A DNA stretch of 64,000 nt from Corythucha ciliata (lineage: Eukaryota; Arthropoda; Insecta; Hemiptera; Tingidae): contig CM075939.1 in NCBI GenBank assembly GCA_038030265.1, forward strand, positions 44,063,253 through 44,127,252. Reading direction: 5' to 3'. Below the pieces are notes generated by a model. It searched no databases and was not told where the DNA came from. It worked only from the letters and a program-made list of their open reading frames with translations. The translations under genes and the position numbers were made by a program. This document shows positions 21,540 through 34,060 of the stretch, piece after piece (position 1 is the first letter of the stretch; each line of letters begins with the position of its first letter).

Positions 21540-22640
21540 GAAGCTTGTCTCGCTCAAAGGCCAAATTTCACGGATTTGGATCAATAAACCCTAATTTGAA
21601 CGATTTGAAGAACAAAATTTGCCGGCCCAGCTCCTCCAAAATACCAAATTTCTGAGTTTAGTATGTCCCTAAGCCTAAAATGTTACGATCCGTACCGTTC
21701 AAACCCCCAATTTGGAAGATTTCTCTTCCTTAGCAAGTATTTCACGAGTTTCCGCTCTTTCAGGAAACTAATTCAGCGGCTCTGGGTCTTTAAAAAACCA
21801 ATCTCGTGTCAGAGAGTCCGTCTGGGTTCAAATATCAACGAAATAGCACGTTTCCGGTCTTTACTTCCGCGAAGCGAAATGGCCAAAATTCCGGGGCCTC
21901 CCCGCCAATTTTTTTTTTCTTCTTAAAGCGGACGTGGAGTTCAGTCTAATAGCCAGTACCGATATTGACAGTGCTCTACGTCTGACGAAAAGCCATTTGG
22001 AGCTAAATATCCGTGAAATTGGAAGTTTCCTTGCTGTAATATTCCTAGAATTGCCAGTTTCAGGTCTTTACTTACGCGAAATTGCAAGTTCCTTGGCTTT
22101 ATTTCCGTGAAATTCGCAATATTCTGGTTTACATATTAGCAAAATTGGTCGTTTCTGGTATTTTTCATCACGAAATTGCAAGTCTCTGGTCTACATTTTT
22201 ACGGAACAACAACTTTCTGAGCCTTTTTATTTTTATTTTTTGTGGGCGCTTGACCCCCCTGAGCAATCCGGCCTCGACTGAACCCACAGGCAGACGAATA
22301 GCCGTGTAATTCCAACATTTACGCAGCTAAATATTTTTGATTTTACAAGTTCAGGTTCAAATTTGAAAGAAATTTTATAAGTTTCCCGGATGAATATCCG
22401 CGTTATTGCAACTTTCGGGTCATAATTTATGCAAAAATGCAAGTTTCGATTCGTTATTTCGGCAAAACTGCTAGTTTTGGGATCAATTTTTTCTTTTCGA
22501 CGTGGACTCCGGCCCAGCTGGCCCCGACAGCGCCCAAATCTTGGTGGATAGTGGCAAAATTACGTAATTTCGGAGCTATAAAGATCAGTGAATTCGCAGG
22601 TTTCGGGGGTGTGAATAACCGCGAAATTGCAAGTTCACAA
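21540..22640 (+). repeat. Degenerate arrays, dialect D passing into C
   Basis: 21540-21830 has D units (TTCACGGATTTGG, TTCAAAAAACCAAT). From 21830 to 22640 there are C units (CGCGAAATTGCAAGTTTC, CTAAATATCCGTG). A GC-richer block at 22245-22310, with a CGGCCTCGACTGA word, also occurs in the C array near 3475, which suggests a shared higher-order unit. Confidence 0.65.
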
Positions 22641-22769
22641 TTTTATTGCTTTGTGGGCAGTTCGATAATTCATTTATATTCACGGACGTATTGCCATTTG
22701 TATTATATAGAGCCCCTGAAGGCCCACTCAAGCCCTGGATCCATGCCCATTTTCAGGATAGGTGATAGT

Positions 22770-23210
22770 TTCCCGGCCACTGTATCAGTTTCCAGGCCAC
22801 TGTACCAGTTCCAGGCCACTGTACCGGTCTCTCGGCCACTGTATCAGTTTCCAGGCCACTGTGCCAGTTTCCAAGCCAATTTTTTCTGTTTTCCGGCCGC
22901 TTTTACAGTATCCAAGCCCCTTTGTCAATTTCCGGGGACCATTTTCAAGTTTCAAGTTCACTTTGTGATTTTCCGAGTCACTTTTTCCAAGTATTGTCAT
23001 ACCAACTTTGCCTGTTTCCAGGTCACAGGCTGTTTCAAGGTTACTCGCAGTCAGTTTCCAGGTCACAGGCGCTGTTTCAAGGTTAGTTTCCAAGGTCAGT
23101 CAGTTTCCAGGCCATTTTGGCCATTTCCCCGCCACTTAGTCAGTTTCCAGGCTACTTTGTCAGTTTTCAAGCTTAACTTAGTCAATGTCCAAGTCACTTT
23201 CGTGCAGATA
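22770..23210 (+). repeat. 20-base minisatellite array
   Basis: Units read CAGTTTCCAGGCCACTGTAC with variants. The first six (22775-22880) are well conserved; later units keep only the TTTCCAGG / GTCACTTT words. A frame of 283 codons (22437-23288) runs through it and the preceding C array. It is repetitive and not taken as a gene. Confidence 0.85.
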
Positions 23211-23289
23211 ACTTTAGTGCTCTTGACGGATACAGGACAATTTTTGCCCTGGACTTATTGTTTTACATTTATTCAACTGTTTAAATGAT

Positions 23290-24470
23290 GGAACGAAAAA
23301 TACTGTAAGATTTGTGCGTGAGCAGTCTAAAGGAAAAACGTGCGGTGCCAGGAAACAGGAGGAAGACTCTTGAACTCGTCAAATTAGGCTCGAAATCTGG
23401 GGATCGGTAAAAAATAAATCCCTCGTTTTGGTCGCAAAGCTGAAATTTCAAGCTGAGTGATGTGCACAACAATTGGTCCTGAATATCACAATTTTGCCCC
23501 CCGGAAACCGTGTAGGCCTGGAATTCGCCCCCTGCGTTCAGGTTCGCTGTATCCACCTGTGCGATTAGCATGGCACTGCGTGTAGTCGGGTGTTTCATGT
23601 CGCGGGATTGACGCCTTCCTCAATAGTTTCGTCAATTAGTTTATTATTCATAATCCCCTTCGCATCCTTAACTCCTCAAGAAGAGGATATTGGGTATATC
23701 GACTCTCGGTGCTTTCGTTCTTTGGCCCTTTGCCACAAGCTTCTTCATGTTCTCCCCCCGCACCTTCAACCCTTCCTTTCATCAAGATCGTCCTTTGAAT
23801 AGTCCTCGTCGCTCATAACCTTAAAGTCGTAGTTGACTAACTAATTAGTGGTAAAACTTGTATAGTAATTACCAACTAAACAACTTTACGAAACAACTTC
23901 AGATTACTAAGCGATACTAGGTCTACGGATGTATGGAAGAAGGGGAGGGGAGAGAGATGAGTGCTAGGGAAAGTAGAAGACCTCGGTGAATTCGTGTCGT
24001 GAATTTGATATGTGTGAGGAAAGACCGGGTGCGGTGTGATTCCTCTAACCCGTTCCACCATCCAACCAATTTAAAAGTAGCTAAAGAGGGTGTGTGTGCT
24101 GCGGGTGTATACTACGTGACGAAATTCGACCAGACTTCAAAAGTTGTATGGTGAGGGGTGGGAGTGGTGGTGGGGGGTTACTTGAAAAGAAATAAAGAGG
24201 TTTTCGTGGGGGGATTTCGGATTTTCTTCAACGCTGTAGCGTGAAACTTTCATATGAAGCGCATAACATTCAACATGAGAAATGTGTCGCACTGCCGTCA
24301 ATCTTGTCAATGGAAAATGGGCGAGCACTATAAGGGTTGTGGACTTGCGTGTTTGCTCTGATACCGGCGCTATCCAACCGTCTTGTCTATAAACAATAAT
24401 GTTCCAATGACTCAGACCCCACGGACGCGTGAATAGCGCCGCCGGTGGTAAATTTTACTGAATAAGCTCC
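23290..24470. other. Unassigned sequence between arrays
   Basis: No array dialect and no recognisable coding domain. Frames are all under 110 residues. G-rich stretches lie near 23935 and 24160. Confidence 0.4.
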
Positions 24471-24479
24471 CCCCCTCCA

Positions 24480-24870
24480 CTCAAAGCGTGAAATTGTCAC
24501 GAAAATGCAAAGATTCGGGGTTCAAAAATACGAAAATGCCAGTTTCGGGCTCTAAATAGCCGCAAAATTTGCAAGCCGTAGCCAGTGCAAGTCTTGGAAA
24601 GAGTCGAGACTCGATGGATAATTAGCCACGAGATTTTAAGTTTCTAGGCTGATTATCCGTAAGGTTTTACGGAAACTGCATGTTTGTGACTGTCAACAGC
24701 TGCGAAAATACTATTTCAGGTGAGGAGCTGGTTCAATCAACAAATTTTATGGCCAAGAAGTCGCTAACCGGAAAATTGGAGCCGAAATCGACGAAATTGC
24801 TACAATCAGAGATGAAAATCTGGAGAATTACAAATTTATTGTCCAAATATCAGTGAAATAGTAAGTTCCG
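24480..24870 (+). repeat. Degenerate array, dialect C
   Basis: Units of the CGAAAATGC.AGTTTCGGG type. At 24796-24830 there is a 35-base segment repeated exactly at 26370-26404. Confidence 0.55.
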
Positions 24871-25090
24871 GGGGCTCCAACCATAGCAACATTCCAGCCA
24901 TAGAGTACACCTTCACTAAGCCCTACGGCACTACGACTCTACGACACGGGCGAGTAACGGGCCCAGTGCTCCCTCCCTCTCGACAGTATAGAAATTTGCG
25001 AGGTTAGTGTATTTCCTCAATTTTGCCCTTGAAGTTGCTGTCAGATACCTCGAATCAGGTGCGGGCGGATCCAGACGAGGGGTTCAGGCG

Positions 25091-25185
25091 GCTTGAGCCC
25101 CCTCCTTTTAAGACAGTGCTCGATGGGTTCGAGCCCCGGGTCTCGTACATTGGGCCACGGAAATCTTCAAATTCCCAAAATAATG
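25091..25185 (+). repeat. Header block, copy 1, preceding a dialect B array
   Basis: Ordered words: CTTGAGCCCCCTCCTTT, CAGTGCTCGATGGGTTCGAG, CCCGGGTCTCG and CCCAAAATAATG. The same order recurs at 47490-47550 and 60643-60710, each time just upstream of dialect B units. The GGGTTCGAGCCC core resembles a tRNA T-arm / Pol III B box. Confidence 0.65.
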
Positions 25186-25289
25186 CATCCAACCCAAAAA
25201 AAACTGCCTTGCGAACAGCCAATCAAGCCATTTTATAGCGTGAGCGAGCTAGCACGACAAAGTAGGGGGCTAATACTCAATTAATCTTT

Positions 25290-25520
25290 AAAGGGCACGA
25301 ATAGAAATAGTTTGGCCATTTTTTTTTTACGGCGCATCAAGTGAGATTAGGCATTTTTCGGACATGAATTGTCTGCAGTTTAGCCATTTTCAAGGAGCGC
25401 AGGATCAGTTTGGCCATTTTTTGAAGCGCGAATGGTCCATTTTTACCATTTTTAGGGCGTGATTAGCCGGTCAAGCAATTTTACAGCGCAAGAGTAGTCA
25501 GTTTATCCAGTTCTCAGGGT
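25290..25520 (+). repeat. Degenerate 30-base array, dialect B
   Basis: About seven units of GCGCGAATGGTC.GTTTGG followed by CCATTTTT. The array ends where the left terminus of the hAT-like element begins. Confidence 0.65.
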
Positions 25521-25839
25521 ACATCTTAACCCAGAGCCGACCAACCTTTTTTGGTGGTGGGTCATACACCTGGTTGTAAGAATTCAGGCGGGCCGCCATT
25601 CTCGCACCCCCCTCACGCACAGCATTTTGATCTTACAAGTAGCAAAATGCCGAAATGCTCTGAATTAAACGCACTGGGGGCCTGTTCAATAACTTTAACA
25701 ACTTTAAGTTAACGAAGGTATACATATATGTAGTAGCGTTTTCCATTTGCACACAAATGTGACCTGGGGCAGTTCATTGCAGTGCCAGCCTTAGACATTT
25801 GGTGCCCCCGGGCTAGTCTTTCACCAACAGAAGTTGCCT

Positions 25840-26830
25840 TCAGGTGCCGCGAATAAGCGATTTTCCCACACTTGTTCAGTTCTTCTCAATTTCTTCGGTG
25901 AATTAGCGATTTGGCTCCATATTAGCAGCGACTAAGCGATTTTTCTTGAAATAAGTTCGTGTTTTTCCTTATTTTAGCCGCTAATGAGTGATTTTCCCCA
26001 ATTTTAACCGTGAATTAGCGCTATTTTCTTATTTTATCCACGAATAAGTTGCCTCCGGAAACCATGAGTTGCCATTTTCACTCAATTTGTTTCTGTGAAT
26101 TAACAAATTTTAGCCGTGACTAGCCCTCCTAGTGAGCCGTGAATGAGAGTTTTGTTTCCCAATTTTCGCCGCGAATTTACGCTTTTTCTGAATTTCATCA
26201 GCATTTTCCTCATTTAGCAGTGGATTAGCGATTTTGTTCTTTTTTAGCGACGAATTGGCGTTTTCTCCATTTTAATCGGGAATTAGCGTTTTTTCCACAC
26301 TTCAGCTCTTCTCAACTTTATAACGGTGAATTAGCGGCTATTCCCCAGTTTATCTGGGAATTAGCGATCATTGCTACAATCAGAGATGAAAATCTGGAGA
26401 ATTAGAAGATTTTCTTCATTTTAGCCCTGAATCCGTGATTTTAGCCGCTAATAAGAACAATTTTCCCCGATTTTATTCGTGAATTAGCACTTTTCCTAAT
26501 TTTTCCTCCGAATTAGTGATTTTTCCACTATTAGCCGTGAATTAGCGCATTTTCCGCGCCGATAATTTAATTTATGTTTTCGTAATTTTAACCGCGAATG
26601 ACTGTTTAGCCTTCTTTTTTTTTTTTTTTTTTTTTTTTTTTTCAATTTTAGCTGTGAAGTAACGATCTATCGCGCGAATTAATTTTCAATTTTTCTTAAT
26701 TTTAGCCGCGATTTAGCACTTTTTCTCACTTCTGTTCGCGAATCAGAGATTTTCTCAATAATTTAAACCGTGAATTAGCCATTTATTTCAATTTCAGCCC
26801 AAAATTAGCATTTTTTCAATTTTGGTCGGG
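25840..26830 (+). repeat. Degenerate 30-base array, dialect A, inside the hAT-like element
   Basis: About thirty units of GCGAATTAGCG followed by TTTTTCTCAATTTTAGCC. The first 400 bases are collinear with 50871-51275, including non-unit words such as GAGTTTTGTTTCCCAATTTTC. A 28-base T run lies at 26615-26642. Confidence 0.8.
26615..26642 (+). repeat. Poly-T tract (28 bases)
   Basis: An uninterrupted T run within the dialect A array. It could be the tail of a small minus-strand retroelement or simple slippage expansion of the T-rich unit. Confidence 0.9.
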
Positions 26831-27139
26831 ATTAAGTGGGCACGAATATCCGCTTACTTGCCCCAAGAACGGCACACAGGTGCGCCTTCTCAATTTCGTG
26901 CCGCCCGCGAGGAGGCACGAATTATAGCGTGTTCCATTTGCACAAAAACCGAGGGGGCCAAAATCAAATTTACCCACTGCAGGCCACGGGCGCGGGTCAT
27001 TGTGAAAGGCTCAGCTGGCCACTTCTTTGGCCCGCGGGCTCGTGGGTTGACCTCCCCTGATCTAACCATTGGTTGTGGAGAGGGGGTGGTGGGGCGATTA
27101 GTTGGTAAAGATGAGGACGGCCCATGCTCGGTGCGCAAA

Positions 27140-28060
27140 CGTTAGTGCTCAGTTAATCGTTTTAGACGTGCCAGCAGCCGTGTTCAGCAATTTTTTGGGT
27201 GCAGATAGTCTGTATAGCTTATCTGGAGGGGGCAAAAGATCAGTTTGGCTTCTTTATGGGCCGTAAATTGCTAGTACGAGTGTATCATTTTTAGGGCTTA
27301 AATTACCAGTTTTGCTATTTGTTTAGGGCACAAATCGTCAATTTTGACATGTTCAAAGCGTGAAGGTCAGTTGTGCACTTTTTGTTGCGCCAATCGCAGA
27401 TTTTGCCATTTTAAGGACAGGAATAATGTGTTAAGGGCTTTTCAAAACGTGAATCGCCAGTTTATTCATTATAATAGGCAGCAGCATAGAGTAAATTTAA
27501 CCAATTCAAGTACTCGAATAGCTATTCTGGCAAATTTTTACTGCGCAAATTGTCAGTTTGGCCATTTTCAGGGCAGGAATCGTCTATTTAGGCATTTTCA
27601 AGATGCGAATCATCAAAGCTACTTTTATAGGCGCGTTAGTTTTACCATAGTCGATTTTGTAGCTTTCAAGACAGAAGATGATCATGTTTAGGCATTTTCA
27701 GGGCACGTTAATGTTAGTTTGGCCATTTTTAGAGCTGGAATATCCAGTTTGGCTATTGCGAATGGTATAGATTTATGGACATTTTCATCCTCCTACAACA
27801 ATTTTCAGGGTGGCACGAGAATTGTTGATTTGACCATTTTTAGGGCGCTTGAAGTCATTTGGGCTATTTTATAGAGCGGTGAATGCCAATTTTGCCCTTT
27901 TTGGGGGGTAAACAGTCAGATTAGCAATTTTCAAGGCACGAATCGTCAGTTTTACCATTTTAGGGTATTCGATTGTTATTGTCAGTTTGGCCGGTTTTTA
28001 TGGGGGGGAATAGCCAGTTTAGGAATTTTTAGGCCTTGAATGACAGTCAAGGCCTTTTTC
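27140..28060 (+). repeat. Degenerate 30-base array, dialect B
   Basis: About thirty units of GGGCGCGAAT.GTCAGTTTGG followed by CCATTTTTA. Its upstream edge (27068-27130, with GGTAAAGATGAGGACGGCC) is collinear with 47645-47695, upstream of another B array. Confidence 0.8.
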
Positions 28061-28079
28061 AGTAGAGTGAAGCACACAC

Positions 28080-31000
28080 ACAAAATCCCACAAGCCCCTC
28101 CTTTGAGCTTACCTTGCATCCGCGTCTGCTCGAATCGCTGATTTTTCTACTTAAATTTAGCGGCAAATGAGCCGCAAATCAACGCTCTAAAACCTGAAAA
28201 TCCCCTGGTTCGTGGGTGCATGGTCCGCCCCTCTCTTAGCCACGTCGGTACGCTACTACTGGTTTCGCGGGGCCTTTTTGTGGTGGGCGAGCACAGGGGA
28301 TGGAAATCGCAAGTTTAAAATTGTTTTTATGGACTGGGAAAGTTCAATAAGTCTGTGTGTATACGAAGTGAACAAAAATAACAGATTTCTTGCGATGGAT
28401 TGTGACAGCGGGTTATTGACCACTCATCCTTCACAGTCGAATTCACCATACCGCCCCCGTGAACAACTCCCGACGTGATTGACTCCTCAATATAGCCTTC
28501 TTATTACCAAGGTTATAGGGTTCGTTGCCGCACTGTCTTTTGTCATTGTCCTACGATTTTGTTTTGTTTGTTTCCAGCGTGTCCTCTCTATACGTATTAG
28601 GAGGCACGCACCAAGAGTACAGTACCAAGTGTGCAGTATACAGCGTGGGAAAAAGTTTGGAAGGAGTTTTACTTAATTCCAGCACTATTGTGGTTCATGA
28701 AACAGCCCGATTTGAGTTCAGATATTCAGCAAACGAATGTCGTCCTGAGCTATGCTGCATCGGATTCGAATATTTTCGAAAATTCGAACCGCATCAAACG
28801 CGGTGAGGATCAGTGAATGTTAATGAAACACGATGCGACTCAAAGATTTAAACTTTTGACCGGAAAACAGCGTCTAATTAAACAGACCTTGGGATTTGAG
28901 TGTTAAAACATGGTCAGAAACTCTCCAATTCCCTTTGACATTCGCGTGGAACAGGAGTCACTCACATTCACACAGTTCTATAGGGGTTTGAGAGGGACGG
29001 GTTTACACGGTGTCGGTTAGTGTAGTGGGAGGGAGGGGGGAGGGAGCTGTGTATTAGTTTGCTGGGAACTCGAGAGTCATTTTTGTCTCTCTCACTCTCA
29101 CCGTTCACGTTTTCAAAAGGCACGGAATCCACATGTTTGTACGGGAAAAAGTAGTGTGAGCATGGGGGGGGGGGAGGGATTCAAATTCATTTTGAAAAGC
29201 GGTTGGGCGTCTGTTTTCAAACAGAAGAGAGATAGGGATGACAAGTAATCTGTTGGTTTATACGTTTCGTCAGGGGGTCCGGTGTATTGTCTCATAAACA
29301 GATCAGAGAATTGACAATTTTGTTCCGTTTAAATTCGATTTGAAATGAAAGAAATTGTCTGGAATTAAAGTGTGTTCAACAAACAGGGGCACAGCAGAAC
29401 ATGAAAACTGAATTAAAACGGATCTCCAGTTAATTAGTCACAGTCTCCATTTTAGGGCAGTAACATCATTTCTGTACTCACGACTCTCATTTTTTTAACA
29501 TTTGAAAAACGAAAAGTAGCGAGCACTTCAGGATATTACCCGACTGATTGAAGAGATCTGTCAATCACCTTGAATTATACAAGTAGCAATGTTGAGACCG
29601 AAAGTATGAGCCAAGTTTTAATAAACAGGCGGTTAACCTTCAGTATAGAAACCTCTTGATTGAGATAGAAGACAGAGAAAGTTATAAGAAATGACCTTCC
29701 GTGTCATCACAGGGCAACTTATACAGTTAGACGGAATTAATAAAAGGTTTTCCTAGAATGTAAGGCCCCTTGGATGATCGTGGCTTTGGATGATCGTAGG
29801 GCTAAAAAAATAAGACTCCTTTTGATGTCTTCATCACTTAACTCGAGTGACCCGCGCACTTCCGTTAGGGCTGGTTGACTCGTTCCACTCAGCCTGTAAG
29901 TACACAGGTCACAGGTGGCCTCAACGTTGGCAACCATCTACGGGTGATAGACCTGTCGAGCTACGATTTTTTCTGACGGTTAAAAAAAAAAGAAAAAGAA
30001 ATTAAGAAACTTGACCTTGCCCCATCGGTAAACTACAATAACAATTACGAAAAAACGTACGACCGGAACGTGACTAAAACAAAACAAGCTTGAAAGTTCA
30101 AAATCATCTTTTATCGTTTTTAAAAAAAGATTTCTCTTTTTGTAAACCCATAAACGGGCGGAAAAACTTTCCTCACTGTATCATAAGAATCTTTTTTGTA
30201 TTTTTGTAATAATCTTTCTTCATTTTAAATTCAGTGTGGCTTTTATACCGCTCCCGCGATAGCTTCTCAAGGGTGAGTAGGTTTGAATAATTAACTAAAG
30301 ATTTTAATTTCGTTTTGTTTCTACCCCCTTTACCATCTTTTAAGAAAGTTCTATTCAAAGAATTCGGGTCTATTTACTCTTTCTCGTTTCTTTGGGGAAC
30401 ATTTACTTTCCCCCTTGATTGTCCTGCGAAGGGTTAATTTATTAAAAGAAAAGGAATTTTCCTGTAGAATTTTTTTACATCTTGAAAAATGCCATTAGCT
30501 AGTTCTAATTAAAAAAACAGTCCGATAACCTTCTCTTTAAACTGTTTCTTTAGTGTATTTTCTAAAATAATTTTACTCACACATAAAAGCTTGAAATTAA
30601 TTAAATAATAGTAGGGTTCATACTGTACGAGCCAAGAGACCGCGGAAAAAGGTCAGGGATTCCTCTTTCTTGACTCGGAGTCATTTTTGAAACAATTAAG
30701 CCATGAATATCGAAATTCAGAGTTTTTTATTATTTTTTTATTTTTTTTTTTAGAGCTTGATGACTCTTTAATACCCTTCGCCCCGTTAAGCCGGCTAGTA
30801 TCATACTAATTAGGAGTGGCTGAGCTGGAATTAAGCTCCGAAAATTCCGGTCACCTGTGACAAGCTTGCATTGAAGCGATAATGCCTCCACGTTGCTATT
30901 CATGTGATTGTTGTTTCCGTGTTAGTGGTGGGGGGGGGGGGTTGTGTGTTGGAATTGATGGTAGAGACTGGAGAACGTGTTATCCTGCGACGACTACAGA

Positions 31001-32135
31001 GCAAGCTTTTCCATTTTAGGACTGGGAGTGTTTGTTTTCTGTTATAATGACGCTTCTTTATTGTTTTTTAGTTTAAAAAACGATACTTTTGCAGCACTCT
31101 CGCAGTTAAGATTAGTATAGGCAGTGATTAATTCGTGAAAAGAGGGCTTGTACATTTATTTAAAAATAAAAATATCGAAAAAATATGAGTTCAAGGTGAG
31201 AATCAAAGGAGAGCCGCACAACCCACTTCAAGCGACGGAGTGGTTATAGGCGACCCTCACATCAAATAGGTCACCTCAAGGAAATCTAGTTGGAGGTGTC
31301 TCATAGAAGGAGCGATGATCAACTCGTGCACAACTAGCTATAATGTCGCAAGAGAGAAATCCAAAGGAAAACCACATGTTCGGTGGCTGGGGGTATGAAT
31401 GAGACGAGGGGAAAAAAGTTTTATTGAAGCTCTGGAATCGACACACTTTCTTCTGTTCTTCAATTACGTTCTGATGGAAACAAGTTTTTTATCTTTTACA
31501 CCAATTCCAGGTATAATGATGGTAACTTCGCGGCTAAAATAGGGAAAATACGATGACTTTAACGGCGTTTCCCATTCAATGTTTTTTCCACCGTCCTCTC
31601 AGGAGCGGATCCAGAGTCAGCTTAAGGAGGGGGCCATGACTCGCCATCCGGCCCCGCTGCAGCGCACGTCACGCAGTTCCAGTGACAAAGTAGCTCTCAA
31701 TCTCCGTTATTGAAATATCGAAAACTTGATGAAACTTCATCTTTTGACCACTTTGGCACGTTTTCCAGGGAAAATTGAGCATCGTCCATATGGGACTCAT
31801 TTGAGCCACGTCCGGCTCAAACCGAAACACTTAAAAACATTCAACCAAAAAAAATCGGCTGATCAACCCCAGGCCAACGTGATGAAAATTTAAAAATTGA
31901 CAAAACCGCGTATTTTCGAGGTTTCACGACACAGGGAATCGGAGAATTAAGACGGATTTCCAGTCACACGAGCCTTTGAAGAAGTCATCACTGTAATGCC
32001 ACGAGGCTTGGCAATTTTGCGTAAAAAGAGCCGCAAGAATTTTCCCGCACACGGTGGCCTCACAATCGACAGCTTCCTGAATTACAGCAAAGCTCCAATA
32101 CTCACAAAAAGTCAACCGCAAAATGACTATTTCGG
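28080..32135. other. AT-rich island, no gene recognised
   Basis: Mostly unique-looking sequence. Frames are at most 93 residues and without known motifs. A tandem TTGGATGATCGT pair lies at 29770-29797 inside a 66-codon minus-strand frame that I do not recognise. G runs lie near 29165 and 30930. A transposon-edge word GAGCGGATCCAGAG lies at about 31606. Confidence 0.4.
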
Positions 32136-32139
32136 ACAA

Positions 32140-33010
32140 AAAAAATTGAACATTTTCTGCTCAAATTGACAATTTTTCCAAAGTCAAATTGATAATTTTT
32201 TCACCAAATTTGACAATTCGCTAATAAAAATGACAATTTCCTCTTGATTCTGATTATGTACTCATTAAATTGTCACCTTTTAAAATGAAAATTTAATCAT
32301 AAAATCAACCATTAGCTCATAAGCTTATAAATTCCCATAAAATTGTACGTTTACTCATGAAACAAACAATTTCCTTATGAAATCGACAATTTCTTCACCA
32401 AACTGACAAGTTTTATCATGAAACGGACAATTTCACCATCAAATTTCCCTTGGTGAGGCGTTTCGCATGAATTTTGCCTTGAAATTGTCGATGCGCTTGA
32501 GTGTTTCCCCGAATGTTGTGTTTTGCCCACTGTGGGGGGCATTGTGTGTAAATTCCTCTTTGAGTGCGACAATTCGCGTGAATACTGCCTGTGTGCTTGT
32601 GCAGTTTTGCTCGGATGTCTGTCCTGAATGAGGCCTTACACTTAATTGTTGGCCTGAATGTGAAGTTTCGCTCTAAAATGGGGAATTTTTGATAAATTTC
32701 GCCTCCATTGTTGGGTTTTCCGTGAATTATTTTCCATCTTCGGCTTCAAATGGACAATATCCTTATAAGAAAACACAATTTTATATGACAATTTTTATAA
32801 AATAGATATACGTAATTCCTAATAAAAATTGCGGGTTAAACGCGGGTGTTTTCCCCAATGTTGCGTTTTGTCCACAAACCGGAGGCTTTTAGCGTAAATG
32901 TTTCCCTTGATCTGCCACGGCCGTTTCGAAACAATTTTTCTCTCGACGTTTCGCGTAAATTGTGACCTTGGCGTGGCCTTTCGCGCATAAATTTCTCGGA
33001 TTTTGATCAC
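32140..33010. repeat. Degenerate array, dialect E
   Basis: The recurring words TTGACAATTT.CTCA and ATGAAA give way after 32440 to GTTTTGCCC / TCGCGTGAAT units. It is less regular than A-D. It may be a further diverged form of the 30-base unit. Confidence 0.5.
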
Positions 33011-33399
33011 TGAAAAAAGCAATTTCGTAGGATTTTCATTGACGGCATACTAATATTTCTCTGGGTGGCTCAATTTTGAGACTAATCTGATTTGGCCCAT
33101 CCAGTGACATTGGCTTACTGGCGCAACAATATCCCTGAAATTGGCTGTTTAGTGAGCGAAATACGAGATTAGGTGAGCCGGATTCGGGGAAATATTCTTA
33201 CTAGTTACTTTTCGAGAAAAATCCGTGAAATTTGACTCATATCACGTGTTTATAGTACGGACGGGCGGGAACAAACGCCGCAAGCGGAATCCAAGGACGC
33301 CGAGAAATAGTATTATCCCGCCATAGCAACCGCATAACCTGCGGCATTTTCACACGGGTTTGTACTAAAAGCTCGTAAAAATGCTCATGAGTTGTTCTT

Positions 33400-34060
33400 C
33401 GGGGAAAAACCGAGACTAAAATTGAGGAAAAGCGTTGATTTGTGGCTAAAATTGAGAAAATTATTCAGAACTTTGATCTTTAGGAAAAGGGCCAACTCCG
33501 CGAAACGTTTTTTTATATACCTAGGAGGGAAACCAGTCAAATTGAGGTTGAAAGAGCTTGAATTGAATTTTGGAAGCATCAAAGCCAAATTGGGTTTTAG
33601 ACAGAGCCAAGCCCGCGAAATTTGGTTTCCTCGTAAAAACCAAACTCTTGAATTTGGCCTTTTTGAACAAGCAAAGGATGATAAAGGGCCTCGTAGAGAT
33701 TTCCACCCTTGGCCCCGCGATAGGTGTACGTCCGCCATTGATCCGACTTTTGCCCACCCAAATCGCTGGGAACCAGCGGTTTATCTCACTGTCAGTTTCA
33801 TCCGCTTGTGCGCGGGTTTAAACGCATTGATCCGCAAATTAGGAATTTTTCTCAATTTTGACCGTGAATTACCACTTTCTTTCAATTTTAGCCGCGTATT
33901 ACCTCTTTTACTCAATTTTAGCCCCTGGCGAATGAGCGAATTTTCTCAAATTGGCGCTTTTTTTATCATTTTAGCGGCAAATGAGCGCTCTTTGTCAACC
34001 TTAGCCGTGAATTAACGCCTTTTCTCAATTTTAGCCACGAATTAGCGTTTTTTCACAATG
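33400..34060. repeat. Mixed degenerate arrays, dialects A and D
   Basis: Minus-oriented A units (33400-33470) are followed by D-like words (33530-33680), a dispersed block at 33684-33740 (copy at 62114-62170), then plus-oriented A units (33830-34060). A 207-codon frame (33392-34015) runs through all of it and is not a gene. Confidence 0.6.

Larger units (their letters stand above)
25532..27059. mobile_element. Probable non-autonomous hAT-like DNA transposon
   Basis: The left end CAGAGCCGACCAACC and the right end, whose complement reads CAGGGGAGGTCAACC, agree at 10 of 15 positions. Both continue into GGCGGGCC / GCGGGCC words, as in the 'CAG..GTCGGC' termini of hAT elements. The left flank is ATCTTAACC and the right flank ATCTAACC, an 8-base target duplication differing by one T. 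No transposase frame exists inside. The interior is largely a dialect A array (25840-26830) plus GC-richer subterminal regions. Type and ends were judged by eye. Confidence 0.6.

Noticed and set aside
22437..23288. Plus-strand frame of 283 codons
   Set aside because: It spans a dialect C array and the 20-base minisatellite. The product is a repetitive S-R-P-L-Y-Q-F pattern and no gene structure supports it.
26822..27145. Plus-strand frame of 107 codons at the right end of the hAT-like element
   Set aside because: It crosses the proposed terminus and target duplication, has a competing minus-strand frame, and shows no transposase motif.
29737..29937. Minus-strand frame of 66 codons as an exon
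   Set aside because: The translation is not low-complexity, but it has no recognisable domain or splice partners and includes a small tandem duplication. Not enough to call.
33392..34015. Plus-strand frame of 207 codons
   Set aside because: It runs through A and D array units whose period is a multiple of three. The translation is a string of repeated low-information words without a domain.
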